A DNA stretch of 64,000 bases from Hyphomicrobium_A sp964493785 (GCA_964493785.1 CAZBPM010000001.1:186001-250000); one strand, 5' to 3'. Shown: positions 1 through 8,361, counted from the first letter of the stretch. Numbers and translations: made by a program. The notes: generated by a model from the sequence alone, not told the origin.

Positions 1-356
1 ATCGAGACGTGTAATGATCTCATGGCGTCATCGCAGCTAAATTGAAGCGGTAAAGCCGGCACCGCACCGGGTCCCTTTCTGGCTAGCGCGGACATCCGTA
101 GTGGCGCCTACATATCCACTGCTGGGCCTGACAGTCGGGGGCTCAAGTCCGCTGCCCGAGGCAAAGCGGACTTAGGTAGAACCAACGAAGGCGTCTAGCA
201 CTGGTTCGCCCCGACTTCCGCAGGCTCGGCAAAGCGACGTCGGACGACGAGGTCGCAGCAGCGGCGCGCGTGAGCACCCAAGCACCTCTCGTCAAGCAAA
301 TCGGAACACCGCCGCCACGGCGACATGTCCAGTAGCCCCGCAGGAACCGCTGAAAG
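1..356. other. no recognisable gene
   Basis: I see no convincing coding region, RNA gene or repeat here. The short open frames on both strands lack family resemblance. The stretch lies downstream of the leftward Sel1-like gene. Confidence 0.5.
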
Positions 357-797
357 CTATCGATTCACTGCCCCTAAGACGCCCCCCACTATCCCCCTCA
401 GTATGTCTGCCGCTGCCTTCCCAGATCGCTGCTCGCCCTCGTACTCCGCCACCATTGTCTGTGCGTCGGCGCTGCCACTCTCAGCAGCCCCGTACAAGAG
501 CGTGAGCGCCTCTCCGGGGTAGCTCTCGCGGATCTGTCCCTTGATCATTAGCTCCGCGAGACTTTGCATGGCGTCCGCATTTCCAAGTTTGGCGCCTTGC
601 CGGAAATAGCGCTCACCGCCGCGCACGTCCCGCCGGAGTCTGATAGCAAGCCAACCATAGTTGTCGAAAGCGGCGGCATACCCTTCGTACACGAGCTCAC
701 CCATTGCACGCTCGGCGCCCGAGGGGTCGCCGACCTGGATTGCACGCGCAAGCTGGTATCTGAAGCGTGTCGTCGTTGGATTTCGAGCTACTGCCAT
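357..797 (-). CDS. Sel1/TPR-like repeat protein
   Basis: A 146-residue protein of paired helices with small-residue patterning typical of Sel1-like repeats (for example an 'AKLGNADAMQSLAELM' stretch followed by an 'AAESGSADAQTMVAEYE' stretch). Such solenoids usually bind protein partners; no catalytic motif or signal peptide is visible. The frame stays open upstream to a GTG at 902. I prefer the ATG at 797 because homology-like sequence begins there, but neither start has a strong ribosome binding site. Function unknown; it stands alone next to the DUF2267 gene. Confidence 0.5.
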   Translation of the reverse strand: MAVARNPTTTRFRYQLARAIQVGDPSGAERAMGELVYEGYAAAFDNYGWLAIRLRRDVRGGERYFRQGAKLGNADAMQSLAELMIKGQIRESYPGEALTLLYGAAESGSADAQTMVAEYEGEQRSGKAAADILRGIVGGVLGAVNR

Positions 798-1022
798 CCT
801 GCACGATCTATACTGCAGCCGGCTTGGCCCGGTCACCGCAGGGTTGTCATCGCCTCTGCGCGCGGATGAGCACTTCGTCCCACAAGCGGAAGTCGGCCGC
901 ACTTAGATCGGCGAGTCAAAACGCCGTCGTCGTCACGTCCGCTGTCAGGGGAAGGGCGGTCGAAGTTGCCGATGGCTCGACGCGTCTGATGACCCGACCC
1001 GGACATCTGGCCAGAGGCTCCC

Positions 1023-1442
1023 CTAGGTCGACCAGAACTCCGCTGCCCCCTCAGGCAGGGAAGACAAGACTTGATTGAGGGCATCTACATCGATGCTCCT
1101 CCGGAGTGCCAACGCTATGTCCCGAATGCACGTGTCGGGCGAAAAATTGTGATCCTGTCGTAGTGCCTGCACCTCGCGAGTCATGGCAGCGCGACCAGAA
1201 AACGGGATGACCGGGTCCTTTGGGTTCCAGTCAGCGACAAAGATCGCTCTCAAAACTGGCGGCAGTACATTAGCGAACCGGATCGCGGCCTCCAAGTCGA
1301 GCCGTCTACGAAACACCTGAAACACACCTTGAGTCATCGTATAGACTTGATTGCGCGTCGAGAGGCCGGACGTTTCGAGTGCTGCCACCAAGTAGTTTTC
1401 GAAATCCGCGGATGCGTGTGCGTATTCGGAGGGCATAGGCAT
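1023..1442 (-). CDS. DUF2267-family protein
   Basis: A 139-residue protein with the DUF2267 pattern: an N-terminal helical half, then 'LPPVLRAIFVADWNP' and a charged C-terminal helical half. Members are small, soluble and often found near stress genes in Proteobacteria; their biochemical role is not established. Two ATG codons (1442 and 1436) could start translation and no strong Shine-Dalgarno sequence separates them. Family call is from pattern recognition only. Confidence 0.6.
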   Translation of the reverse strand: MPMPSEYAHASADFENYLVAALETSGLSTRNQVYTMTQGVFQVFRRRLDLEAAIRFANVLPPVLRAIFVADWNPKDPVIPFSGRAAMTREVQALRQDHNFSPDTCIRDIALALRRSIDVDALNQVLSSLPEGAAEFWST

Positions 1443-1511
1443 GGGCGCGTGCTCTCAATAGAGGCTCATTAGGCCGCAAGTAGCACGGATATCCTCTCAT
1501 GGCTTATAGCG

Positions 1512-1530
1512 CCGGCCCTTCGAGGGCCGG
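1512..1530. terminator. GC-rich hairpin between genes
   Basis: Perfect 7-bp inverted repeat CCGGCCC/GGGCCGG with a 5-nt loop TTCGA, between the gene ending at 1705 and the DUF2267 gene. No U-run follows, so it may be a weak terminator or an mRNA-end hairpin. The rest of 1443-1704 shows nothing else. Confidence 0.35.
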
Positions 1531-1704
1531 TATCAGACCGTTGCCGCCGCTGGCGGCTTGCGAGGGCCCTCGTCACTCGGTCCCACTAGCTGTCATTGGC
1601 CTATAGTGGCGGCACCCCCGTGGCTACCGCCGATCAAGTCCGCTAGTGAACCTGTAGTAGTCCTCAGATGCTCGCGTCCAGGGGCCGGGTTCAGCCGCTT
1701 CTTT

Positions 1705-2394
1705 TTAAGAGAGCAGTCGCCCCCCACCTTCAGCTGAGGCGCGAGCGTAGGCTTCGGCATAGTCAGCAAATGTGTGGCAGATGCTGGAACTGATGGTGAC
1801 GACTTGGCCAGTACCGGTCATGTCGGGCCCCAGCTCCATGACATAGAAGATGAGCTTCCCGCCGATGCCGACGCGCTGCAGGATCGGCTTGGCCTCATCC
1901 TGCCGTTTCTGCTCGCAGGCTATGCGGATTAGGTCGTCGGGTAGCGTGCTGATGGGTTCGGCAAGGTCGCGGCCGAGACCGGGCTGCACGGCTAGACCGT
2001 AGTCCAGCCGCTTCGAGGTGAAACCGTTGTCTGAATGGTAAGCGTAGCCGACGAAGCGCTCCTCCTCGCTGCTAAATCCGAGGTGATAAATGGTGCTGGT
2101 GAGGGGCGTACCGTCCGTCCCCAGTTCATGCGCCTGGGTATGCAATTCCCGGAGCAGCTGCGGCGCGACCTTGTCGAGGTGGTCGAAGCCGGGCGTGAGG
2201 ATGCCGGTGGTCTTGGTCAGCCACTCCAGCAAAAAAGGTACCGAGCCGGTGCCGCAGATCAGTCCCTGCCAATTGGGCACGGGGAACACCTTGGTTATGA
2301 AGCACGTCGGCTGAAGGCTGTCGGCCGAGGTCGCCTGGGTATCGGTGACAAGGTATGTGGCGTCCTCGAGCAGCACGAAATCGAGAATGGTCAT
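1705..2394 (-). CDS. hypothetical protein, possibly Ntn-hydrolase-like
   Basis: A 229-residue soluble protein of unknown function. The start at 2394 is chosen because an AGGAG box lies 9 nt upstream; the frame continues upstream, but there it overlaps the broken response regulator. The N-terminus has a 'YLVTDTQAT' strand-turn followed by 'ICGTGSVPFLLEWL', which recalls the beta-strand/Gly arrangement of proteasome-like Ntn hydrolases, but no nucleophile can be assigned. It follows the response regulator remnant on the same strand and may once have been cotranscribed with it. Confidence 0.5.
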   Translation of the reverse strand: MTILDFVLLEDATYLVTDTQATSADSLQPTCFITKVFPVPNWQGLICGTGSVPFLLEWLTKTTGILTPGFDHLDKVAPQLLRELHTQAHELGTDGTPLTSTIYHLGFSSEEERFVGYAYHSDNGFTSKRLDYGLAVQPGLGRDLAEPISTLPDDLIRIACEQKRQDEAKPILQRVGIGGKLIFYVMELGPDMTGTGQVVTISSSICHTFADYAEAYARASAEGGGRLLS

Positions 2395-2420
2395 GGGGTC
2401 GTCTCCTGAAGCGACCTGGG

Positions 2421-2770
2421 TCAGGTCGCCGAGCGCAAGGTAAACAGCAGCCGCTCCGTCGAAAACGGTTTGGTCATCATCAGCGCGTGTGCTGGCAGGT
2501 CGTCGGGGCGGGGTAATGTTCGGCCTGATGTGACGATCAACGGAATGCTCGGCCACACTGCGCGGATCATTCTCGCGAGATCGAGGGCGTTGAGCGGCCC
2601 TGGCATCTCTATGTCGGTAAGTACCACTGTAATCCCGCCGCGCTCGAGGACCAGCAGTGCTTCTTCCCACGTTGCCGGCCTCCTCAACTTCATAGCCCTC
2701 GTCTTCGAGCGTCCCGGACGGCCATTCGGATAAGGGGTTCATCGTCTACAACGAGGATGACTTTAGGCAT
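2421..2770 (-). pseudogene. single-domain response regulator, two frameshifts
   Basis: A CheY-like receiver domain spread over three frames. The first (from ATG 2770) gives 'MPKVILVVDDEPLIRMAV', with the acidic pair. The second (around 2705) gives 'LEDEGYEVEEAGNV'. The third (to 2421) gives 'LTDIEMPG' with the phosphoacceptor Asp and 'MMTKPF' with the conserved Lys. Each junction is explained by one extra base (or two missing), near 2709 and near 2663. Removing both gives a normal 115-residue receiver. All key residues survive, so decay is recent or the breaks are sequencing errors. The ATG overlaps an oppositely oriented stretch upstream of the SemiSWEET gene. Confidence 0.75.
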
Positions 2771-2882
2771 CCAAGTAAAATCGTCTGCAGTGAGGAAGTT
2801 CCAATCGTTCAAGGCAGGACGTCTTCTAGATCGGTCGTCGATCGGTATGCAACCTGCAGCGTCCGATGGCCGTTCAAGGCAC

Positions 2883-3149
2883 ATGCTCGAAACACTTGTC
2901 GGCTCAGCTGCCGCTGTTTTCACGACCGTCTCGTACGTCCCCCAAGTCCGCAAGACGTGGGCGACAGGTGAGACTGGAGACCTCTCCCTCAAGATGCTTC
3001 TCCTGCTGGCAACAGGACTAGCGCTGTGGATGGCCTACGGGCTGCTCAAAGGCGATTGGGTTATCGTAGGCGCAAATGGCGCGTCACTTGGGCTCGTGTC
3101 GGCGGTCTTATCGGTCAAGTTGCGCGCGGGCACTCGTGCGAAGGCATGA
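2883..3149 (+). CDS. SemiSWEET sugar transporter
   Basis: An 88-residue membrane protein with three predicted transmembrane helices and the PQ-loop motif (SYVPQVRKTWATGETGDLS) at the end of helix 1. This is the single triple-helix unit of bacterial SemiSWEETs, which dimerise to pass sugars across the inner membrane. The frame is open further upstream, but conservation begins at ATG 2883, 6 nt after an AAGG box. It converges on the SDR gene, leaving only 9 nt between the two stops. Confidence 0.8.
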   Translation: MLETLVGSAAAVFTTVSYVPQVRKTWATGETGDLSLKMLLLLATGLALWMAYGLLKGDWVIVGANGASLGLVSAVLSVKLRAGTRAKA

Positions 3150-3158
3150 ACGAAGTGC

Positions 3159-4106
3159 CTAGGGTGCGGGCTCGCCAGCGACAGCGGGGCGACGTGGTAC
3201 GCGCTTCATGGCGCCGGTGAGCGGTCGCGCGCGCGGCTTCATCAGCCAATCGAGCAGCGGCAATAACACCTCGTAGGGCATCGCTCGCGCTGACCACGCG
3301 ACGAAGCTGTTGACGATGCCAGGAACAACGACCCGTCTTCCCATCCGGTACGAGCGCCAAGCAAGCCTCGCCATTCGATCGGCGGACGCGCTCGGCAAAA
3401 ACGCCCGGTAGTAGGTGCTGTCGGCGTTCATCTTGCGGTGAATGCGCGTTTCGACGGGACCGCAGGCGATGGCGCAAACCCGTACGCCCTCACCCGAGCA
3501 CTCCCCGCCGATGGCGGCCGTCAAAGACAAGACGTATGCTTTGCTGGCAAAGTACGGTGCTTGCCAAGGACCTGGAACGAAGGCGGCGAGCGAGGCGAGG
3601 TTCATGATTCCGCCGCGCGCCCGCGCTCGCATTGCCGGCAGGTAATGTCGCGTCAATCGCGTTACTGCAGCGACGTTGGTTTGGACGAGTTCTTCAAGCT
3701 TCTCGGGTTCGAGATCTGTGAAGTTGCCGCCAATGCCTATGCCGGCGTTGTTGACGAGAACGTCGAGATAAAGGTGATGGCGCGCAAGCAATTCATCGAG
3801 CCTATCCGCCGCGTCGTTCTCACCCACGTCGATAGGCTCGGCGATCACTGTTGCGCTTCCATAAGCGGCGCGGAGTTCCTGGGCGGCTGCATCCAACGTT
3901 TCTTGGGTTCTAGCGAGCAATACGATGACACGGCCTTCGCGCGCGATGCGCCGCGCAAGGGCGAAGCCAAGTCCTTCTGAGGCCCCCGTAACAACCGTCG
4001 CCGGGCGGAAACCCTCGACTGCGGCCAACGCGGCAGGATCAGGCGCCGCACGGCGTTGAACCCACAAATCGCCGATCTTCAAGAGGACGTCCATTTGGCC
4101 TCGCAC
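3159..4106 (-). CDS. short-chain dehydrogenase/reductase
   Basis: A 315-residue SDR oxidoreductase. The Rossmann motif TGASEGLG (about residues 40-47), the NNAG motif (about 117-120) and the YFASK catalytic Tyr-x3-Lys pair (about 188-192) are all present, so it should be active with NAD(P)H. Substrate unknown. The C-terminal extension of about 60 residues is hydrophobic and then Arg/Pro rich, as in membrane-associated SDRs of the DltE/YqjQ type. It is a single gene between convergent SemiSWEET and divergent GlsB-type neighbours. Confidence 0.8.
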   Translation of the reverse strand: MRGQMDVLLKIGDLWVQRRAAPDPAALAAVEGFRPATVVTGASEGLGFALARRIAREGRVIVLLARTQETLDAAAQELRAAYGSATVIAEPIDVGENDAADRLDELLARHHLYLDVLVNNAGIGIGGNFTDLEPEKLEELVQTNVAAVTRLTRHYLPAMRARARGGIMNLASLAAFVPGPWQAPYFASKAYVLSLTAAIGGECSGEGVRVCAIACGPVETRIHRKMNADSTYYRAFLPSASADRMARLAWRSYRMGRRVVVPGIVNSFVAWSARAMPYEVLLPLLDWLMKPRARPLTGAMKRVPRRPAVAGEPAP

Positions 4107-4177
4107 GGTGGTGTCGGCATGGCAACGCGCGAGAGGCTCGGAGCGTTCACCCGCTGTAACGTTGCTGGGAGATCGCC

Positions 4178-4447
4178 TTGCTTGGTTTCGAGAACTTCCT
4201 CACCTGGATCATCGCGGGCGGAGTCTCCGGTTGGCTGGCGAGCCTCATCGTCGAGGGCTATGGCCTGGGCCTGCTTGGGAACGTGGTGCTGGGCTTTTTG
4301 GGTGCCGCGCTAGCCAGCAGCGGCCTTTGGATGTGGGGCGTTACCGTCGAGACGACGATCGGTAATGTCCTCGCGGTGACGGCGGGCGCGGTGTCGTTGC
4401 TGCTTCTCGCAGCCGTGATGCGATGGGTTACACGGACCAGACGCTAA
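4178..4447 (+). CDS. GlsB/YeaQ/YmgE-family membrane protein
   Basis: An 89-residue, very hydrophobic protein with three transmembrane segments and Gly-rich turns ('IIAGGVSGWLASLIVEGYGLGLLGNVVLGFLGA'), the signature of the transglycosylase-associated (Gly-zipper) family. These proteins are commonly induced by general stress. It starts with TTG at 4178, supported by a GGAGA box 5 nt upstream. No EcfG-type promoter was found immediately upstream. Confidence 0.8.
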   Translation: MLGFENFLTWIIAGGVSGWLASLIVEGYGLGLLGNVVLGFLGAALASSGLWMWGVTVETTIGNVLAVTAGAVSLLLLAAVMRWVTRTRR

Positions 4448-4501
4448 CTATCTCTCTGTCCCTCGTTCAGGGGAAAGTGCGGTTTTACAAGATGGCCGTG
4501 G

Positions 4502-5161
4502 TCAGGCGGCCAGCAGATCCTCTCGCTCGGCACCCGACTGAACGATCCGCATCTGCTCGGCGGCATAGCTACGCGCCAGCTTGAATGCCTGATCGACCGG
4601 CGCAGAAAGCCACGTCTCGAAATCGGCCGGGTCAGTGATCAGCACCGGCATGCGTTCGTGGTTGATGCTAACGGTTAGCGCATTGGGTTCGGTCGTCATG
4701 AAGGCAAACACCTCCTGGTCGACGCTCTCGCCGGTCTTCTTTAGCGGGCCGCGATAGCGCATCCAGATGCCGGGAAAGGCGAACAGAGGGCGCAGCTCAT
4801 CGCCATGCACTGCGAACCAGTGCCAGGTCGCTGGCTTCTCGCCCTTCGGCTCACAGTACGACGACGCCGGCACAAGACAGCGGCGCTGCGCAAACGATGG
4901 CTTCCAGAACGGGCTGGTGAGGATCTTGTCATCGCGCACGTTGGTGACACGGCGCGGTGCACGGTTCTGCTGCTGCAGCACGAAGCCCCAATTCATCGTC
5001 ACCAGCTCGCGCTCGCCATCGGCGGCCTTGCGGATGACCGGCGCCACGTAGCCGGGAAAAATCGCCGGCACCGGGTCGAAGTTGGCGGCGCGGTTGTGTG
5101 AGACGCCAAACATGCGCCGCACCGCTTCCGGAACCCGGGTCATGGAATAGAGATTGCACAT
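4502..5161 (-). CDS. yedK: SOS response-associated peptidase YedK (HMCES family)
   Basis: A 219-residue SRAP domain protein. The mature N-terminal Cys2 (MCNLYS), which crosslinks to abasic sites in single-stranded DNA, is present, as are the 'SYCEPKG' glutamate and 'INHERMPVLI' histidine motifs. Start at 5161 is fixed by the need for Cys at position 2. The family protects abasic sites during replication. A degenerate partial copy of the last third of this gene lies at 8074-8235. Confidence 0.9.
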   Translation of the reverse strand: MCNLYSMTRVPEAVRRMFGVSHNRAANFDPVPAIFPGYVAPVIRKAADGERELVTMNWGFVLQQQNRAPRRVTNVRDDKILTSPFWKPSFAQRRCLVPASSYCEPKGEKPATWHWFAVHGDELRPLFAFPGIWMRYRGPLKKTGESVDQEVFAFMTTEPNALTVSINHERMPVLITDPADFETWLSAPVDQAFKLARSYAAEQMRIVQSGAEREDLLAA

Positions 5162-5222
5162 ATTGAGCAGATAGCAGCTGGCGGCGCCGAATTCACCGCA
5201 TCTTTTCAACGACGGCGGGATG

Positions 5223-6446
5223 TCACTTCCCGAGCATGCGGTCGCTGATGATGCGGCGCTGGATTTCACTGGTGCCTTCAAAAATGGTCGTGAGCCGTGC
5301 GTCCCGCTAGTAGCGTTCAACACGCCGCTCGGTCGTATAGCCATTGCCTCCGTGCAGCTGCATGGCTTGATTGGTGACCTTCACGGCCATCTCGGTCGCG
5401 AGCAGCTTGACTTGCGCGCTTTCGATCTCGGCAGCCTCGCCTGCGTCCAGCAGATACGCCACCTGTTGCCAGTAGGCGCGCGCCTGTGCGACGTCGGCCG
5501 CCATGTCGGCCAAAACGAACCGCAGAGCCTGGAACTCAGCCAGGGGCTGTCCGAACTGCTCGCGCTCCTGCAGATAGGCCCATGTGTCCTCAAGGGCGCC
5601 CTGGGCAACGCCAACGGCGCGTGCAGCAGTGTGCACGCGCGCGATGTTGAGGCCCCGCTGCACGGACGCAAAGCCACCAGCGTCAGCGTCAGCGCCTTGG
5701 TCGCCGTAAAGGCCGGTCAGTCGGTCGCTTTCCGGGACACGCACGCCATCGAGCTCGAGGTGATAGGTCATGAAGCCGTGGTAGCCGACCTTGTCTATGG
5801 CGTATCCCGTCATGCCAGGCGGGAAGGTGCCAGGCTTCTTCAGCACCAAGAACGGTTCCAGCCCAGCTGAGCGCGGCTCGCCTTCCTCGGGATCGCGCGT
5901 TCTCGCCAGCACCTCGATGAAGTCGGCGTTGAGGGCAAAACCTGCCCATCGCTTTGTGCCCGTCAGCACCCAATCGTCGCCGTCGCGCACGGCGCGTGTC
6001 TCGACAGCGGCAAGATCGGAGCCGGCGCCGGGCTCGCTCAAGGCGATGGAGCCGATCCATTCCCCGCGAGCCGATCTGCGGAGCAGGTCGCTCCGCCGTT
6101 CAGGGTCGATGGTCTGTGTACCGAGACCCTGCCCGCGTGCCAAAATGCTGCCGACAGAAAGCCATGCACGGGCGAGCTCCTCGGATACGAGGCAATACTC
6201 GAAAACGCCTAGCCCCAGACCGCCGGCATCTGCAGGAATGGTAATGCCGAACCATCCCTTCGCAGCCATGGCGTCGATAAGGGAACGCGGCATTTCTCCC
6301 TTCTTGGGGTCGAGCTCGTCGGCAATGGGCAACACGACTTCGCGCGCGAAAGCGCGGGCATCGGCCTGCAACGCAGCCCGCATATCAGTTCGCCAGGGCA
6401 ACTGAAGTTGAGGCGGCAGGGGTTGCCGGCGTTCGGCATTGGCCAT
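5223..6446 (-). pseudogene. acyl-CoA dehydrogenase interrupted by in-frame TAG
   Basis: An acyl-CoA dehydrogenase of 407 codons with normal N-terminal helical, middle beta ('ALSEPGAGSDLA', 'TGTKRWAG') and C-terminal helical domains. Codon 380 is TAG (5307-5309). Reading through it, the same frame continues 27 residues with the family's C-terminal motif 'TTIFEGTSEIQRR' to a TGA at 5223. The family usually has 'RYWRDAR' here, so a single TGG to TAG change explains it. The lost tail contains the FAD-contacting EGTSE loop, so the short form is probably inactive unless the amber codon is read through. Start at 6446 has GGAG 5 nt upstream. Confidence 0.8.
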
Positions 6447-6631
6447 AGATGCTCCGGGGAGATTTGCTCGCAGGTGGGCAATCGTCAACGCAGAGATCGG
6501 CAGCGGGTTGCAGCAGGCGGAGTCCACGGCATCCGCTGAGATACGATCGAGTTGCCGGCGTGGCTGACGATGAAAACTTTCTCAACGCACCCCGCCGCAT
6601 TGAGCTCGTCCTGTCCCTCGGGGCGGGAGGT

Positions 6632-6656
6632 GGAACAACCGGCAGAGAAAAATGTT
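6632..6656 (+). promoter_or_regulatory. candidate EcfG (general stress sigma) promoter
   Basis: GGAAC (6632-6636), 17 nt spacer, GTT (6654-6656), matching the alphaproteobacterial EcfG consensus. It lies 40 nt upstream of the 26-residue membrane peptide. Confidence 0.5.
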
Positions 6657-6695
6657 GTAATGACAATAGAGCTGCCGCTGACGTGGGAGATAGAA

Positions 6696-6776
6696 ATGCC
6701 AATCATCCTTTGGCTTCTCGGGGTGCCCTTGATTGCAGTCATTGTCCTGATGCTGCTGGGCGTTGTTCAATTCTGA
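6696..6776 (+). CDS. 26-residue hydrophobic membrane peptide
   Basis: ATG at 6696 with GGGAGA upstream encodes a peptide that is essentially one transmembrane helix (MPIILWLLGVPL then IAVIVLMLLGVVQF). Tiny proteins of this composition recur beside stress genes in Proteobacteria, but I know of no assigned function. The EcfG-type promoter just upstream supports its being a real, stress-induced gene. Confidence 0.5.
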   Translation: MPIILWLLGVPLIAVIVLMLLGVVQF

Positions 6777-7088
6777 TCGGCGGGACGGTAACCCGACCTC
6801 GCATGCGCGGCTCAAGGTCACGGTTCCGACGTCGTGACGCCGAACGACGTTGCGGCGCGCTGCTTATCCTCCACGTCTGCAAACTCGGCTAAGCGATCAT
6901 CAGGCGGGGGCGTTTTATGGATGCCCGGCGATCAACCTCAGCGTCTCGGCAAGCCGACCAGCGTCGGGGCAAGCGCCGTCCAGATCGCTCTGCCAATCGA
7001 CCCGTGGGCTGCGTCATTAGTCGGTGCGGCCTCCCCGCCGAGCGCCGCCGCGCCAAGCGGGTAAAGCCAGGGGGGCAGTCGGCAGGCG
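6777..7088. other. no recognisable gene
   Basis: This 312-base stretch between convergent small genes has only short open frames with arginine- and proline-rich translations and no family resemblance. No clear terminator or repeat was seen. Confidence 0.4.
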
Positions 7089-7283
7089 TCAGCTGCGCTC
7101 CATACGGATGCGCTCTGCTTCTTCCCGAGCATACAAGTTAGTTGTCGCCGTCTCGGTAGCAGCAGGGTTCAGGGCGGGCTGATTGCGTTGCCACGCGTAG
7201 TAAAGACCCGCCAGCAGTACCAACGCGAGCGTCAGTGGCGCGAAGAAATAAGCGAACATCGTCAGGTATCCGGCGTCGATCAT
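7089..7283 (-). CDS. small single-pass membrane protein
   Basis: A 64-residue protein with one transmembrane helix at about residues 8-30 and a hydrophilic C-terminal tail ending in charged residues (REEAERIRMERS). ATG at 7283 has a GGGAG box 8 nt upstream. No family was recognised. It lies downstream of the His/Arg-rich secreted protein on the same strand, with a strong hairpin between them. Confidence 0.55.
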   Translation of the reverse strand: MIDAGYLTMFAYFFAPLTLALVLLAGLYYAWQRNQPALNPAATETATTNLYAREEAERIRMERS

Positions 7284-7348
7284 GATGAAACTCCCAAGTG
7301 AGATTGCCGGGCTAAAGGAGCCCGATCGGGCAGCGACGTGCGGAGCCC

Positions 7349-7368
7349 CCCCCGGCGTGGGCCGGGGG
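7349..7368. terminator. strong hairpin after the secreted protein gene
   Basis: An 8-bp perfect stem CCCCCGGC/GCCGGGGG with a GTGG loop, 11 nt beyond the stop of the leftward gene ending at 7379. There is no U-run on either side, so it may end or stabilise the upstream mRNA rather than act as a classical terminator. Confidence 0.45.
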
Positions 7369-7378
7369 TTGCCGAGGT

Positions 7379-7711
7379 TTAGCGGTGACGACCGCCGCCA
7401 TGATGCATGCGCCCTGGACCGCGCATCATATGCCCGCGACCTTGGCGGGAGCCGCGATAGTAATGGCGGCGCCCGGTGCCCAGCCCGAGATAGATGCCCG
7501 GACTGCCGTAGTAGGAGTAGCCTCCGTGGCAGCGGCGCATGCCGTTGCGGCGGTGGCAATGGCGTTGGCCGCGGTAATGGACCTGTTCGGTCAGCGTCTG
7601 CATCGTGCCGATGCTGTTGGCCGGTGATATTGGTGTCGCGACGGCGGGGCCGCCGGACATCGCCACGGCGAGGGCAAAGCCGAGCGCCGCGGCAGTGTTC
7701 TTCATAATCAT
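7379..7711 (-). CDS. secreted His/Arg/Gly-rich small protein
   Basis: A 110-residue protein with a Sec signal peptide (about residues 1-26, cleavage near 'AVA-TP'). The mature part is rich in His, Arg, Gly and Tyr with paired Cys ('HCHRRNGMRRCHGGY') and ends in a 'GRMHHGGGRHR' tail. The His clusters could bind metal; the basic composition could equally bind envelope polymers. The MIM start (7711) is chosen over the inner ATG at 7705 because GGAG is 6 nt upstream. A candidate EcfG promoter lies about 110 nt upstream. Confidence 0.6.
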   Translation of the reverse strand: MIMKNTAAALGFALAVAMSGGPAVATPISPANSIGTMQTLTEQVHYRGQRHCHRRNGMRRCHGGYSYYGSPGIYLGLGTGRRHYYRGSRQGRGHMMRGPGRMHHGGGRHR

Positions 7712-7820
7712 ATGCTGCTCCAGACGGGGCGGTTTTTGTCCGCGCCGCATTTGTTTCAATTGTACGGTGAGTTGCCCGTGCGGCCGTTGAGGAACGGTCC
7801 CATTAGGGGGGAATCTCATC

Positions 7821-7846
7821 AACGGCGGGCAGGCGGATAATGTTCC
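7821..7846 (-). promoter_or_regulatory. candidate EcfG promoter of the His/Arg-rich gene
   Basis: On the minus strand: GGAAC (7846-7842), 17 nt, CGTT (7824-7821). It implies a 5' leader of about 100 nt before the start at 7711. The rest of the gap 7712-8073 shows nothing I recognise. Confidence 0.5.
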
Positions 7847-8073
7847 GTAAGCTTCAAGATGATTTCCGCAGTCGCTGGGAGCCGTTCGCGCTCTGCTGGA
7901 CAGCGCTAAGGCCAAACCTCAGCTAGCCGGACGCGCAGCCGAATTAGATGATGAGCCCATGGCGGCTCGCACTTCATAAGCAAACTAAGATGGTCGCTTA
8001 CGGTGTCAGTGTTGAGCGCATCACAGCCGTGCCGACGTTGCCGGCACGATGAAGGCGCTCCCAGCGACCTGCG

Positions 8074-8235
8074 GCTCCAACACGCATGCCTGTACTGATC
8101 ACCTACCCGGTCGACTTCGAGACATGGATCTCTGCGCCCACTGCCGACGCGTTCAAGCTTGCGCGCAGTTACGCCGTTGAGCAGATGCGCATCGTACAGT
8201 CCGGTGCAGAACGAGAGGACTTGCTAGTGGCGTAT
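8074..8235 (+). pseudogene. fragment of a second yedK-like gene (3' part only)
   Basis: The translation from 8086 (MPVLITYPVDFETW, then FKLARSYAVEQMRIVQSGAE) is nearly the same as the last third of the intact YedK at 4502-5161. Homology appears to begin around 8074, where an 'aacacgcatgcc' stretch resembles the intact gene's codons for NHERMP, and ends at the DLL-V-A position. The N-terminal two thirds, including the catalytic Cys, are missing, so it cannot work. It is a remnant of duplication, transfer or recombination. Confidence 0.8.
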
Positions 8236-8277
8236 CGAGGTCGACAAGCGCTTTCAGCGGCCGACGGTCGCCCGCAC

Positions 8278-8355
8278 AAAAACCCCGACGCCGGGGGAAG
8301 CGTCGGGGCGCGTTCCGCTCACGGGGGATGAGCATAGAAGCGTTAACGGCTCCAC
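8278..8355 (-). ncRNA. candidate EcfG-driven small RNA with C-rich loops
   Basis: A leftward transcript of about 75 nt is predicted from a GGAAC-N17-GTT promoter to a strong rho-independent terminator. The first hairpin is at 8333-8317 (GCTCA/TGAGC) with loop TCCCCCG. The terminator stem is at 8308-8283 (CCCCGACGC/GCGTCGGGG) with loop TTCCCCCG, followed by TTTTT at 8282-8278. Both loops expose a CCCCC motif able to pair with Shine-Dalgarno sequences. There is no open frame. This layout resembles sigma-T/EcfG-dependent regulatory RNAs such as Caulobacter GsrN, but sequence homology is not claimed. Confidence 0.6.
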
Positions 8356-8361
8356 CCTTCC

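Noticed and set aside
120..180. T-arm-like string (ggggctcaagtcc) suggesting a tRNA
   Set aside because: No acceptor stem, anticodon arm or CCA-proximal pairing could be built around it.
357..1500. Overlapping plus-strand frames opposite the Sel1-like and DUF2267 genes
   Set aside because: Their translations are arginine/serine rich, without family resemblance; they are antisense shadows of the leftward genes.
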